Origin: Vibrio maritimus
GTDB lineage: Bacteria; Pseudomonadota; Gammaproteobacteria; Enterobacterales; Vibrionaceae
Assembly (NCBI GenBank): GCA_003263775.1
Contig: JYJJ01000079.1
Location: forward strand, 434,001-498,000
Length of the DNA: 64,000 nucleotides
Direction: 5' to 3'
In this document: piece after piece, positions 17,835 to 26,771 of the stretch
Layout: each line of letters starts with the position of its first letter
Numbering within the stretch: the first letter of the stretch is position 1
The notes under the pieces: model-generated
The model's database searches: none
Told to the model about the DNA's origin: nothing
The model's input: the letters and a program-made list of their open reading frames with translations, nothing else
Position numbers and translations under genes: made by a program

Positions 17835-19451
17835 GTGAGTAACCCTTCCTCTATTATCCTCGAACCAAAATACTACCTGACCAACTTCATGACGTTACTC
17901 CATGGCGTAGGGGGCTATATGGTGATTTATTGGATGCATACGAGCGCAACTGGCTAGAGCGCTTTTATGCGCTAGAGGAAGATGAACAGTGTCTGTTGAT
18001 AAGAATGATGACGCGCAAAGGAGAATGGTTTCGAAGCGATAAACTGATATACCCAGAACTTGGGGCTACAGAACAATTACTCAACAAGCTTGAACTCGCA
18101 GGTTTCATCGGTCTCACTCTACCAAACTCGCCACATGTGTTAGCGGACAAGCTCCTAACCAAACCTGAGCTTTTGTCGATATACCCCGAAATACCAAAGG
18201 CACTTCGTAAGTCACAGCTTATTGACCTATTACCTGAACAATTTGAAAACTCGACATTATCATTGCCATTTACGCCAATTAAACTTATCGACAACGATAA
18301 ATTGCCACTGTTTTGTTTACTGTTCTTTGGAAATCGGCATCAAGAGTTCGCTCAGTTTGTACTCGAGAACTTAGGAATTCATACTTTCGAACAATACGAA
18401 GTTTCTACTAAGACACGAATATTCCATTCTCGACAGGAAATCATCTCATCACTGGCAATAGGCGAACTCGCTGCCTCCTATGAAGAGATAGACCGTAAAT
18501 CACAACAAGCATTGCAAAATTTTTCTAAGCTCATACCAGTGCCACATGGCAAACACGCCTCTCGGTCATACAATAAACTGGTTAATTTAGTTGCTCGCGA
18601 TCTGGAGCGAGTTGGCGCATTTGATGACGCGCTGGATCTCTTCAGACAAACTGTCACCCCACCCTCTAGGGAACGTCAAGCACGGATACTGAAAGCTCAG
18701 GCTAAGCTGGAAGACGCCAAAAAAATCGTTGATACAATGCTCGAGAGCCCACTTAGCATTGATGAATTTGAGGTTGCCGAACGTTTGTCAGCGCCTCTTT
18801 GTAAAGCGCTGGGCAAGCCAAAACCAAAGACCACAAGGCTTTCGCCCCCAGAAGTGCATCGCAAATTTGATCTAAGCGCGAACCGTGTCGAACTTGCCGT
18901 TGTCGATGCACTAAACAACGAAGGTTGGCAGGCTTTTTACCTAGAGAATCAGTTTTCTAAACACCTTGTTTGGGCTCGCTTTCTGGGACATTTTATTTGC
19001 TCCTGTTGAAGGTGCTTTTGTAAACCCTTATCAACGCCAACCCTTGGATTTATATCGCAAGGAGTTCGTTGAAAATCGCAAACAGTTAGTCGAACGCAGA
19101 CTCAATGACATCCACCAACAAGGTATAACCTATTTGCTTGACCGCCACAAAAGCAAAGACGGCCGTCAGAATCCGTTTGTTGTTTGGGAATTATTAGATG
19201 ACTCCTGGCTGACTCTTGCTATGGAAAACATTAGCAACGACCAGCTTGTCAGTCTATTTGAAGTGATACTCTCAGACATACGCGCATATCGAGCCGGTCA
19301 GCCGGACGTTGTCGCCTTCAAGGATGGAGATTGGATGTGGTGTGAAGTAAAAGGCCCCGGAGACAAACTACAGCACAACCAAATACGATGGATGAAACAA
19401 TTCGAGAGACTCCATATCCACTACCAAGTGTGCTACGTGAACCATAAATAA
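17835..19451 (+). CDS. FAN1-like nuclease with C-terminal VRR-NUC domain, two frameshifts
   Basis: Corrected length is about 538 residues, as expected for bacterial FAN1 homologues, structure-specific nucleases linked to repair of interstrand cross-links. The start is KYYLTNFMTLLHGVGG, then a helical middle region. The C-terminal VRR-NUC domain has RAGQPDVVAF, CEVKGPGD and LQHNQIRWM, which include the catalytic Asp, Glu, Lys and Gln. Two breaks occur: a G run at 17910-17914 needs one G (giving VGGLYGDLLDAYERN), and a T run at 18953-18956 has one T too many (giving QFLNTLFGLAFWDILFAP). Both sides of each break are conserved, so a functional gene with sequencing errors is likelier than a pseudogene. 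GTG start with AGG upstream. Confidence 0.75.
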
Positions 19452-19503
19452 CTTATCACGGATTCTTCAATTAGTGGTAAAGACCTAGGTGCCAAGCACA
19501 AAA

Positions 19504-19529
19504 AAGCCCAGCGTTAAAGCTGGGCTTTA
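19504..19529. terminator. Bidirectional terminator
   Basis: AAAGCCCAGC / GCTGGGCTTT with a 6-nt loop, between the convergent VRR-NUC and MaoC genes; A-run on the left gives a strong T-run for the minus strand. Confidence 0.88.
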
Positions 19530-19547
19530 GCAATTCAGTATTTAGAA

Positions 19548-20228
19548 TTAGAAGTGTAGGTGAATAACCGATGTTGCAACGCACGCTGGGCGACGCACAC
19601 CTTCTATCTCAACTCGAATTTCACGCTCAATTTCTAAACCTTTACGAATAGGTGTTACCTTAACCAAGGTGCTCTTCGCACGCAGGTTACTACCTACTTT
19701 CACAGGATATGGGAATCGAACCTGATTAAGGCCAATGTTCACCATCATTTTTGCTGTAGGGAACAGTGGTTTGTCTGGATCAACGCTGTCTGTCAACGCT
19801 GGCAACAATGACAAGGTAAGAAAGCCGTGCGCAATCGTCGTTTTAAACGGTGATTCTTGTTCAGCACGTTCAGGGTCCGTGTGGATCCACTGATTATCTT
19901 CTGTAATTGAGCCGAATTGATTAATACGTTCCTGACCCACATGAATCCAGCTACCCTCGTGAATAACTGTACCTATTTGCTCTTGCAGCTCATCGAATAG
20001 AGCCTGAGCTGCGGGTTTGAGCACAATTTCTGGTTCGACCTGTGCAACTTCTGGTTCATTGACCGCTGGCTTGTGATAGTCTCGAACCCACGCTAGGAAA
20101 TTACTGTGGTTCGTTTTATCAACAAACTCAGTCCAATACTCTCTAATCGCTGGCGACATCCATTGCATAAGCTCAGACTGATGCTTAATAGAATCAGCTC
20201 TTTGTTTAAACAATTTAACAACTTTCAT
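19548..20228 (-). CDS. MaoC-like dehydratase / (R)-hydratase
   Basis: A 226-residue protein. The N-terminal 75 residues are unrecognised. The rest is a hot-dog fold hydratase: INQFGSITEDNQWIHTDPERA carries the catalytic Asp/His pair of the MaoC family, and TTIAHGFLTLSLLP follows as in the known structures. It should hydrate or dehydrate an acyl-CoA (or acyl-ACP) in fatty-acid or hydroxyalkanoate metabolism. No polyester synthase is nearby, so the specific pathway is open. It is a single gene, with a strong terminator after it and a free upstream region of about 330 bp. Confidence 0.8.
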   Translation of the reverse strand: MKVVKLFKQRADSIKHQSELMQWMSPAIREYWTEFVDKTNHSNFLAWVRDYHKPAVNEPEVAQVEPEIVLKPAAQALFDELQEQIGTVIHEGSWIHVGQERINQFGSITEDNQWIHTDPERAEQESPFKTTIAHGFLTLSLLPALTDSVDPDKPLFPTAKMMVNIGLNQVRFPYPVKVGSNLRAKSTLVKVTPIRKGLEIEREIRVEIEGVRRPACVATSVIHLHF

Positions 20229-20557
20229 CTTGACCTCAAATCACAGTTCGCGAGAACTAACCTTAATATTTTGAAGCAACATACGTGATCACGCAAACAT
20301 TTTCGAGCGAACAAGCGTATTCTGAATGGTGTTTTATTTTTTGAAAACAATATCTTAGCGATAAAAAACAAAGTTTTATTTTGTGCACTCTATCAGCTCT
20401 AATCGCCACGAAATCGTTTGCCGTACTGATACTCTCTTTTAAAATACCTGCATTGCCTAACGTTTCACCAGATTGACCAGATTTAAAGCAAACAGTCAAA
20501 AAGCATGAATTTTTAGCTTTACAGTTACCTCACCCCCTCTATTATGTGCGCCAACAC
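20229..20557. other. Intergenic region between the MaoC gene and tRNA-Ser
   Basis: 329 bp of AT-rich DNA that must hold the promoters of the divergent MaoC gene (minus) and tRNA-Ser (plus). A minus-strand ORF of 78 codons (20263-20499) has no recognisable product or ribosome binding site. No repeats or integration remnants seen. Confidence 0.5.
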
Positions 20558-20648
20558 GGAGAGATGGCTGAGTGGTCGAAAGCACCGGTCTTGAAAACCG
20601 GCAACCGTTAATAGCGGTTCTAGGGTTCAAATCCCTATCTCTCCGCCA
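20558..20648 (+). tRNA. serT: tRNA-Ser (anticodon UGA)
   Basis: A 91-nt class II tRNA with CCA encoded. Acceptor arms GGAGAGA / TCTCTCC pair fully, followed by discriminator G and CCA (20646-20648). The anticodon loop CTTGAAA places TGA at 20592-20594. The long variable arm (AACCGTTAATAGCGGTT) and GGTTCAAATCC T-arm are typical of bacterial tRNA-Ser. Confidence 0.97.
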
Positions 20649-20654
20649 CATTCT

Positions 20655-20684
20655 AAAAAGCCGCTGATAATTCAGCGGCTTTTT
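20655..20684 (+). terminator. Terminator after tRNA-Ser
   Basis: Perfect 13-bp stem AAAAAGCCGCTGA / TCAGCGGCTTTTT with a 4-nt loop and a T-run, 6 nt after the tRNA CCA end. Confidence 0.93.
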
Positions 20685-20785
20685 TCGTTCTAGTGTCTTA
20701 CTAACCTGAATGAGCTTTCCATTGGTATTTGTGGCCTATTAGCAGCTAAACTTAATCCAGATTGCTTCGAAATCTATGGGGAACA

Positions 20786-21169
20786 ATGAAAGCCATCCTC
20801 TTTTTTCTCTCAATACTTGTTGCGTCTTTTCATGGATTCGCCCATCAAGAGCACTCTTTAGTAGTCAAAGCCAGCGCCTACACTTCTTCAGTTGGTGAAA
20901 CTGACTCCACTCCTAACATTGGTGCTTGGGGTGATACCCTTCAATCTGGAATGAAGTCCATCGCAGTCTCTAGAGATCTGCTCGATATGGGCTTAAACCA
21001 CAATCAAGAAGTCAGAATTGAAGGGTTTGAAGGTACTTACCGTGTTCTAGATAAAATGCACAAGCGGTGGAATAAGAAAATCGACATTTATATGGGAAAC
21101 GATGTTGAGAAAGCAAAACAGTGGGGAGTGCGAAACGTCACTATTTACTGGACTAGCGAAGAAAAGTAG
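20786..21169 (+). CDS. Exported 3D-domain protein
   Basis: A 127-residue protein with a signal peptide (MKAILFFLSILVASFHGFA) and one 3D domain, the small double-psi beta-barrel fold also found in MltA-like and RpfB/Sps proteins. The domain begins LVVKASAYTSS. Conserved Asp residues that name the family are seen in WGDTL, RVLDKM and KKIDIYMG. In that family these acidic residues form the active or sugar-binding site and the proteins usually act on peptidoglycan; the role here is inferred. The ATG at 20786 has GGGGA just upstream and starts the signal peptide properly; an earlier TTG at 20762 is less likely. It is a single gene after tRNA-Ser. Confidence 0.75.
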   Translation: MKAILFFLSILVASFHGFAHQEHSLVVKASAYTSSVGETDSTPNIGAWGDTLQSGMKSIAVSRDLLDMGLNHNQEVRIEGFEGTYRVLDKMHKRWNKKIDIYMGNDVEKAKQWGVRNVTIYWTSEEK

Positions 21170-21187
21170 ACGGAACAAATATAGAAA

Positions 21188-21218
21188 AAGAACGGCCGCC
21201 TCTCAGCTAGCCGTCCCT
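21188..21218 (-). terminator. Terminator of the TRAP operon
   Basis: A 9-bp stem with two G-U pairs on the minus strand (AGGGACGGC / GCCGTTCTT), followed by TTTCT, 30 nt past the dctM stop. Confidence 0.6.
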
Positions 21219-21247
21219 TTCTATTAAATCAAACTAGGCATACCCCA

Positions 21248-22642
21248 TTAGGCTCGGTAGCAAAGTACGATTCCAGGCATGACCAGTAGCACAGCTATAG
21301 TGATGACATCTGCAACAAAAAATGGCAAACAACCACGGAAGACATCTTGTACCGAACATTCAGGACGGACGCCAGCGACCACGAAACAGTTTAGGCCTAT
21401 AGGTGGAGTGATTAGACACAACTCTGCCATTTTCACCACGATGATACCAAACCAAATCGCGCACCCTACTCCTGAAACCCCAAAAGCAGAATCTACAGCT
21501 GCCACATCCGCGCCACCATTGAGAGCAATCACGGCAGGATATACTACAGGCAATGTAAGCAGTAACATCCCAATCGCATCCATAAACATACCAAGCACAG
21601 CATAGGCGCAAAGGATGAGTAGCAGCGTTAACATCGGGCTTTGTTCCAGACTCACTATCCAATCGGAAAAAGCCGTTGGCAAATCAGCAAAACCTAAGAA
21701 GCGGACGTATATCAGCACGCCCCAGATTATTGCAAAGATCATCGCAGACAGCTTTGCTGTTTCCATCAAAGAGCTTTTGATTTCTTTCCAGCGACTACCA
21801 TGAAAAATAGCCAGCGCCAGAATAAGCGAGGCACCTAGCGCACCAGCCTCGGTTGGTGTGCCAACACCGCCATAGATGCAAACAACAATAATGCCCACTA
21901 CAGCAAAGATTGGCATTGCGCCCGGCAGCGTTTCGAACCTTTCCTTCCAAGTAAAGCCTCTCACCGGCGGACCAAAGTTCTTTCTAGTCAGTGCCAAAAA
22001 TACGACTAATCCACCGTAGATCAATGCAGATACCGCTCCAGGCAAAAATCCCGCCATGAGCAATGCTCCCACATCTTGTTCCACAATAATGGCATAGATC
22101 ACCAATATGGCGGATGGTGGAATAAGTGATGCCAACGTACCACCAGCGGCCACTACGCCCGCGGCAAATCGCTTGTCGTAGCCAAGCTTTAGCATTTCTG
22201 GTACGGCTATACGCGCAAAAACCGCAGAGGTGGCGACAGAGGCGCCCGATACAGCCGCAAAACCAGCCGTAGAAAATACTGTTGCCACACCCATACCACC
22301 GGGTAGCCAGCCCACCCATCGCTTGGCAGCTTCAAACAGAGAGCGAGTTAAACCTGCATGGTAGGCGAGAAAGCCAATGAGGATAAAGGTTGGAATAAGC
22401 GATAGTGCCAGTGATGACACTTTCGAATGGGGGATTGTGCCTGCCATTTTGATAGCAACCAATAGACCTCTCTCAAAACCGAGTTTGGCGGAAAAGATCC
22501 AAACCAGTCCAAAGAAGCCTGCGATGGCCGCAGCAAAGGCGACGCGAACGCCAATGACCACCAAGAGCAACATAAAGCCCGAGACCCAAAGCCCAATTTC
22601 AATCGAATCCATCGAGCCCATTACGTCAAACAGAGACATCAT
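21248..22642 (-). CDS. dctM: TRAP transporter large permease (DctM family)
   Basis: A 464-residue inner-membrane protein with about 12-13 hydrophobic segments, the ion-coupled transport subunit of a TRAP system. Typical segments are visible: AGFFGLVWIF, HSKVSSLALSLIPTFILIGFLAYHAGLT, AAVSGASVATSAVFARIAVPEMLKLGYDKRFAAGVVAAGGTLASLIPPS, PTEAGALGA and LITPPIGLNCFVVAGV. The ATG overlaps the dctQ stop by 4 nt, so translation is coupled. The gene is intact. The substrate is set by the binding protein and is a carboxylate of unknown identity. The neighbourhood gives no catabolic genes to narrow it. Confidence 0.9.
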   Translation of the reverse strand: MMSLFDVMGSMDSIEIGLWVSGFMLLLVVIGVRVAFAAAIAGFFGLVWIFSAKLGFERGLLVAIKMAGTIPHSKVSSLALSLIPTFILIGFLAYHAGLTRSLFEAAKRWVGWLPGGMGVATVFSTAGFAAVSGASVATSAVFARIAVPEMLKLGYDKRFAAGVVAAGGTLASLIPPSAILVIYAIIVEQDVGALLMAGFLPGAVSALIYGGLVVFLALTRKNFGPPVRGFTWKERFETLPGAMPIFAVVGIIVVCIYGGVGTPTEAGALGASLILALAIFHGSRWKEIKSSLMETAKLSAMIFAIIWGVLIYVRFLGFADLPTAFSDWIVSLEQSPMLTLLLILCAYAVLGMFMDAIGMLLLTLPVVYPAVIALNGGADVAAVDSAFGVSGVGCAIWFGIIVVKMAELCLITPPIGLNCFVVAGVRPECSVQDVFRGCLPFFVADVITIAVLLVMPGIVLCYRA

Positions 22643-23259
22643 TTCAACGCCTCCTTATCATCACCACTCACCGTTTCGGCTTCTTTTGCAGCAACTTCCG
22701 CAGCAGATTCGATCATTGGTACCGCTACAGGTTTGTCTTCCCCTCGCTTAAATGCTCTAAGGTACGCCCACAGTTGAAGAACTAGCCTGAGCGCAAGTAT
22801 CAACAAAGCAAAAGGCACGACTAGTTTGGCTGGCCAAGTTGGCAAATTGATATCAACCGAAGAGTCACCTATAGAGTAGGCGCGCCAAAAATGCAGGTAG
22901 GATCCATAAATCAACAATGATGTGACTACCAGCATGAGTAGCGTCGAGATAAACTCGGTCAGCCACAGCCAACGACCCTTGAAGCGGCCAACAAGAATAT
23001 CCATGCGAATATGGCCGCCCATACGTTGGGTGTAAGCGATGCCCAGAAAGGCAATGAACGCCATGGCTTGTTCGACCCAATCGATGTAGCCGCTAATTGG
23101 CATTGAAAAAAGCCAGCGACCCAATATATTGGTGGTCGCTAATGCCACCAGTGCAACGATCACACACCCTGCGGCGAGATTGAGTAATGACTCAAGTTTA
23201 AAGAATACCCTGTCGACCCGACTTACCGCCGAGCTGTCCTCTAATACAGACGCAGACAT
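22639..23259 (-). CDS. dctQ: TRAP transporter small permease (DctQ family)
   Basis: A 206-residue membrane protein with four TM segments (about residues 30-50, 65-82, 105-127 and 147-168). The DctQ signature is in the second half of the first cytoplasmic loop: YTQRMGGHIRMDILVGRF. An unusual C-terminal tail of about 35 residues is rich in Glu and Ala (EVAAKEAETVSGDDKEALK) and should be cytoplasmic and disordered. DctQ forms a complex with DctM. An intercistronic hairpin (23294-23315) separates it from dctP, so the permeases are likely made at lower level than the binding protein. Confidence 0.88.
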   Translation of the reverse strand: MSASVLEDSSAVSRVDRVFFKLESLLNLAAGCVIVALVALATTNILGRWLFSMPISGYIDWVEQAMAFIAFLGIAYTQRMGGHIRMDILVGRFKGRWLWLTEFISTLLMLVVTSLLIYGSYLHFWRAYSIGDSSVDINLPTWPAKLVVPFALLILALRLVLQLWAYLRAFKRGEDKPVAVPMIESAAEVAAKEAETVSGDDKEALK

Positions 23260-23293
23260 ACTCGAAATCCTTTTGGTATTTATAAATAAAACG

Positions 23294-23315
23294 AGCGCTA
23301 GTGTTACCTAGCGCT
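23294..23315 (-). terminator. Intercistronic hairpin between dctP and dctQ
   Basis: Perfect 8-bp stem AGCGCTAG / CTAGCGCT with a 6-nt loop, followed on the minus strand by a T-rich tail (CGTTTTATTTATAA). A partial terminator here would give more dctP than dctQM message, common for binding-protein operons. Confidence 0.7.
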
Positions 23316-23341
23316 AGAACAACTAACTAGAGATAGTGAAG

Positions 23342-24350
23342 TTAGTTTTGCTGTTTAAACAATGCGTCGGTGTAATCAAATAGTGCCTTAGCGTCGAACT
23401 GCCTTGGTATTTTTTCACCCAGTCTTCACGAACTGAGGCTGCGAGTTCATTTAGCTGCGCTGTTTGTTCTGGCGTAAATGTCACCTGTTTCACAGACTCA
23501 TCCGCAATGGCTTTGTCGAATTTAGCGGTCGTATTTTGCTCATAGTTTGAAACATAGTAATCAAGCGCTTCTGGTACCGAGCTTAATAACGCTTCACGGT
23601 GTTCCGGTTTTAGCATTTCCAGTGCTTCTGTATTAACAACAACTGGCAGTTCGCAGAGCCAAGGTTGAGGTTGGTTGTCACCCAGTTGGCCACTTTATAA
23701 GTGTTGGTCGCCAAATGAGCATGAGGCGCAAATGAAGCCGCATCGATCACACCTGAGTCCATAGATTGACGTACTTCAGAGAAAGGTACGGTTGTTTTGA
23801 CTGCGCCAAGCTTACCCAACACGCTCATGATCCCGCCAGGGCCACGCACTCTTAGCCCTTTAAAGTCTTCCAAAGATTCCAGGTCATCACTCTTACTGGC
23901 AATATTGTACTGAGGAAGTGGCGTTGGCATTAACAAAGTTGCATTCCATCTTGCCAAATCTTTTTTCACTTCAGGGTGATTAAACACCTCGGTATAAATC
24001 TCCCCTACTCGCGCTAAAGACACATCTTGTGAGAAAGGAAGCTCCGTCACCGTGATTGTCGGGTTTTTGTCGGTATGGTAGAAAGAACAAAACTGTGCCA
24101 TTTCAAATGCACCAAACGAAATGCCATCTAGGTTTTCACGTGCCTTCGACAATCCACCATAGGAAAGCACCAGCTTGAAATCGCCGTTGGTTTTTTGCTC
24201 TACCAACTCAGCTAACTTTTCAACATTCTCGGTAAACGCTCGACGTTTACCCCATAAAGAGACATTCCACTCGGTAGCAGCATGAGCTTCTGCCGCGACG
24301 AATCCTGTCAAAATAAGTGATACTGTTAATGCCGTTTTTGTTGCTTTCAT
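23342..24350 (-). CDS. dctP: TRAP transporter substrate-binding protein (DctP family), two frameshifts
   Basis: Periplasmic binding subunit of the TRAP system, about 336 residues when repaired. A signal peptide (MKATKTALTVSLILTGFVAAEAHA) precedes WNVSLWGKRRAFTENVEKLAELVEQKTNGDFKL. The family's substrate-contact region DFKGLRVRGPGGIMSVLGKLGA contains the conserved Arg that clamps carboxylate. The frame breaks near 23637-23644 (one base missing after ANCQL) and near 23401 (one base missing; repaired end is FDYTDALFKQQN). The conserved residues on both sides argue for sequence error. ATG 24350 has AGGAG 9 nt upstream; a TTG two codons earlier is unlikely. Probably controlled from the palindrome at 24469-24494. 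Confidence 0.82.
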
Positions 24351-24468
24351 CGACAACTTCTCCTAATCCTTTTTCTTATCTTTAGCGCACGTTGGCCGCG
24401 CCACTACGAGCCCAGAATCCACTGTTTACCTGGGTCTTAAGCTAACTCAATGATAAGAATAGAGTATT

Positions 24469-24494
24469 GTTAACATTTCGCTCAAAATGTTAAC
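24469..24494. promoter_or_regulatory. Palindromic operator candidate upstream of dctP
   Basis: GTTAACATTT (24469-24478) and AAATGTTAAC (24485-24494) are perfect arms with a 6-bp spacer CGCTCA. It lies about 120 bp before dctP and 170 bp before the divergent MATE gene. No T-run, so an operator is more likely than a terminator. No regulator gene is adjacent. The rest of 24357-24667 holds no ORF of note. Confidence 0.6.
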
Positions 24495-24667
24495 GTTTTT
24501 GCAGCGCAGGGCACGTTATCTTTGTTCAAACACACTTTAACTGTTCATTCATCACGACAGTCAATTTAAAGCCCATTCATTTCTGAGGGTTATGATGATT
24601 GACCCTCTCCTACAGATACACTAGCATCGCCCTGATTTTACTCGACGCCTGTTTTATTGAGTCTTTT

Positions 24668-25999
24668 ATGAAGCACATTCTTTCTTTGGCTATTCCTCTT
24701 ATTGTCTCTCAGCTTATCTCAATGGCGTTGGTATTAACGGATGTCTGGATGATGGCCAAACTCAGCGTAGAAGATCTTGCTGGTGGCGGATTGGGCGCTT
24801 CTGTGTATACATTCGTTTTTCTGGTTGCTGGAAGCATCGTCGGCTGCGTAGCAAACCTGATTGCGATAGCCTACGGGCAAAGCGTTGCGAGGCCGTCCTT
24901 TGGCAGACAACAAATACGTTTTGCCGTTAAGGGCGCTCTCATTCTCTCTGTTGTAATAACCGCACTTGCTAGCCTAGCTCTTAGCCTTACAGATGAGTTA
25001 CTGGTCGTGGCAAAACAGCCCATTGACGCCATTCCAATTGCGACCAACTATCTTGATGCTCTTAAATGGGCCATGTTACCTACCCTGTTGTTACTTATCC
25101 TGCGTGGTCTAACTAGCACATTTGGCGATGCAAAATCAGTAATGTGGATGTCGCTTGCCACTGTCTTTCTCAACGTACCGCTAAGCTATTGGTTTGCTTT
25201 TACACTCAAAGGTGGAATTGCTGGGCTTGGTTGGGGTACAACTCTAGCAGCAACATTGATTCTGTTTGCATACGGTGCGTGGGTGTTTCGCCAAGAAAAA
25301 TACTATCGGTTCGCGCCTTGGAAAAAGGTGTCAGAGTATTCATGGCGCTTAACACTCCCGCTGTTATCTCTCGGTTTACCGATTGCCGTTGCTAGTGCAC
25401 TGGAACTCAGTCTGATTTATGGTAGTACCATACTCGCAGGCATGCTTGGCGTGACAGCACTAGCACTGCACCAAGTGCTTCTTCAGTGTTTGAACTTTAG
25501 TTTCAACATCAACTTTGGCTTTTCCCAAGCCGCTGCAATTTTAACAGGTAAAGACTTTGGTCAAAATCGCTTTAGCAGTATCAAAGTAACAGCACGGAGA
25601 AGTTTCATTCTAGTCACATTGATCAGCGCACTACTGGCGATAACGTTTAGCACCTGGCCTCACCTTATCGCTGACATCTTTCAGCTTGGCGGTTCAAATG
25701 ACAACCTTAGCAATCAGCTTGCTTCTATCATTTGGGTTGTTGCGCTTTGCTTCGTTGTTGATGGTTGGCAACTTCTCGCTATGAACCTACTACGTGGCAT
25801 GAAAATTGTGAATGTACCAATGTTACTGACCGCTATTGGTTATTGGGGCTTTGGTATCAGTAGTGCTTGGTGGCTAATGACACACTTTCAATTAGCGGGT
25901 GTTTGGGGCGGCGTTGCAATTGGCCTTGCGGCGACTGGTTTACTTTTAATAGGATTGCTCGCGATTAGCTTCAAACGACTTAATGCTGTGAAACAATAA
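24668..25999 (+). CDS. MATE family efflux transporter
   Basis: A 443-residue inner-membrane protein with 12 predicted TM segments in two similar halves, the layout of the MATE family (Na+ or H+ driven export of cationic drugs and metabolites). Typical features: ILSLAIPLIVSQLISMALVLTDVWMMAKLS in the first half, YGQSVARP after TM2, and LGLPIAVASALE with FSFNINFGFSQAAAILTG in the second. The ATG at 24668 gives the usual start; an in-frame TTG at 24599 would add 23 residues that do not look like MATE sequence. The ribosome site before 24668 is weak (GAG). It is convergent with the end of the T6SS block, only 12 bp apart and without a hairpin. Confidence 0.85.
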   Translation: MKHILSLAIPLIVSQLISMALVLTDVWMMAKLSVEDLAGGGLGASVYTFVFLVAGSIVGCVANLIAIAYGQSVARPSFGRQQIRFAVKGALILSVVITALASLALSLTDELLVVAKQPIDAIPIATNYLDALKWAMLPTLLLLILRGLTSTFGDAKSVMWMSLATVFLNVPLSYWFAFTLKGGIAGLGWGTTLAATLILFAYGAWVFRQEKYYRFAPWKKVSEYSWRLTLPLLSLGLPIAVASALELSLIYGSTILAGMLGVTALALHQVLLQCLNFSFNINFGFSQAAAILTGKDFGQNRFSSIKVTARRSFILVTLISALLAITFSTWPHLIADIFQLGGSNDNLSNQLASIIWVVALCFVVDGWQLLAMNLLRGMKIVNVPMLLTAIGYWGFGISSAWWLMTHFQLAGVWGGVAIGLAATGLLLIGLLAISFKRLNAVKQ

Positions 26000-26011
26000 A
26001 GCAGCAAACCA

Positions 26012-26771
26012 TCAAGCAACGTTAGGATGATGTTTAGTGAGGTCATCACCGACAACCTCTACTAGATGGATAATTTGTTCGGCAAGCGTGGTTGGAAATC
26101 CCAGTTTTAGTATCTCGGCTATTAACGAGTGACTCCAGATCTCAAAATTGTGGCGAGTTGGCTTAATCGATACTCCAACCAACGACGACATCGTGACTAA
26201 AAGTGCGTAGTAGTCATGAAGCTGGCTCGCTCGCTTATCTTCCCTTGGATAAGCAAAACTCTGAGTACTTTGGCTCACGCCACGCTCAGACCAATTTTCG
26301 CCTAATCGTCTCGCATTGGAGAAATCAATCAGCGACACCTTACCGTTGTCGGCAATGAGGACATTACTAGCTTGACATCGCCGTGAACAATACCAACACG
26401 ATGAAGTTGTTCGATTTGATTGATTAAGTTACCAACTATAGTGCCGCATCTACTACTGCCATAATCAACCACAGGATGAACTCGAATTAACTCAGATAAG
26501 ACTTACCGTCAATATAACTCGAAGTCAATATGCCTCGACAACCGTCCTTAAAAAAGCGCAAGCATCGGTGAGTCTCGACGCCAAAAGTTTCTACTCTCGA
26601 CAACCACAGCGCTTCTCTTTGCAGTAACGCGGTATCTAACACATTGTCAGAGAATTTGATCCTTATATCTCGCTCAGCAGTGTACAAGATCCGAGTGTTG
26701 GGCAGTCGCTCCAACCTATGCTCCGGAACGACTGTGCTCACCCACAGCGGTGGTGTAGACTCTATAGCCAT
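26012..26771 (-). CDS. Ser/Thr kinase-like protein at the end of the T6SS operon, two frameshifts
   Basis: About 253 residues when repaired. The catalytic loop reads HRVGIVHGDVK followed by SN and the metal motif is LIDFSN (DFG variant), the pattern of eukaryote-like kinases of the ABC1/lipopolysaccharide-kinase type. The N-terminal lobe is short and no glycine-rich loop is obvious, so activity is uncertain. Breaks: near 26500 (one T missing after GKS) and near 26371 (one G missing after HGDVK). The ATG overlaps the tssM stop by 10 nt. In other T6SS loci, kinases (PpkA) phosphorylate FHA proteins, and an FHA protein is encoded here (33223-34200); a link is inference. No PppA-type phosphatase gene is present. 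Confidence 0.6.

Noticed and set aside
20263..20499. 78-codon minus-strand ORF near tRNA-Ser
   Set aside because: No ribosome binding site, amino-acid content typical of a chance ORF, and it lies in the presumed promoter region.
20558..21230. tRNA-Ser as an integration site of a genomic island
   Set aside because: A full terminator follows, and no integrase or repeated tRNA end was seen within the window.
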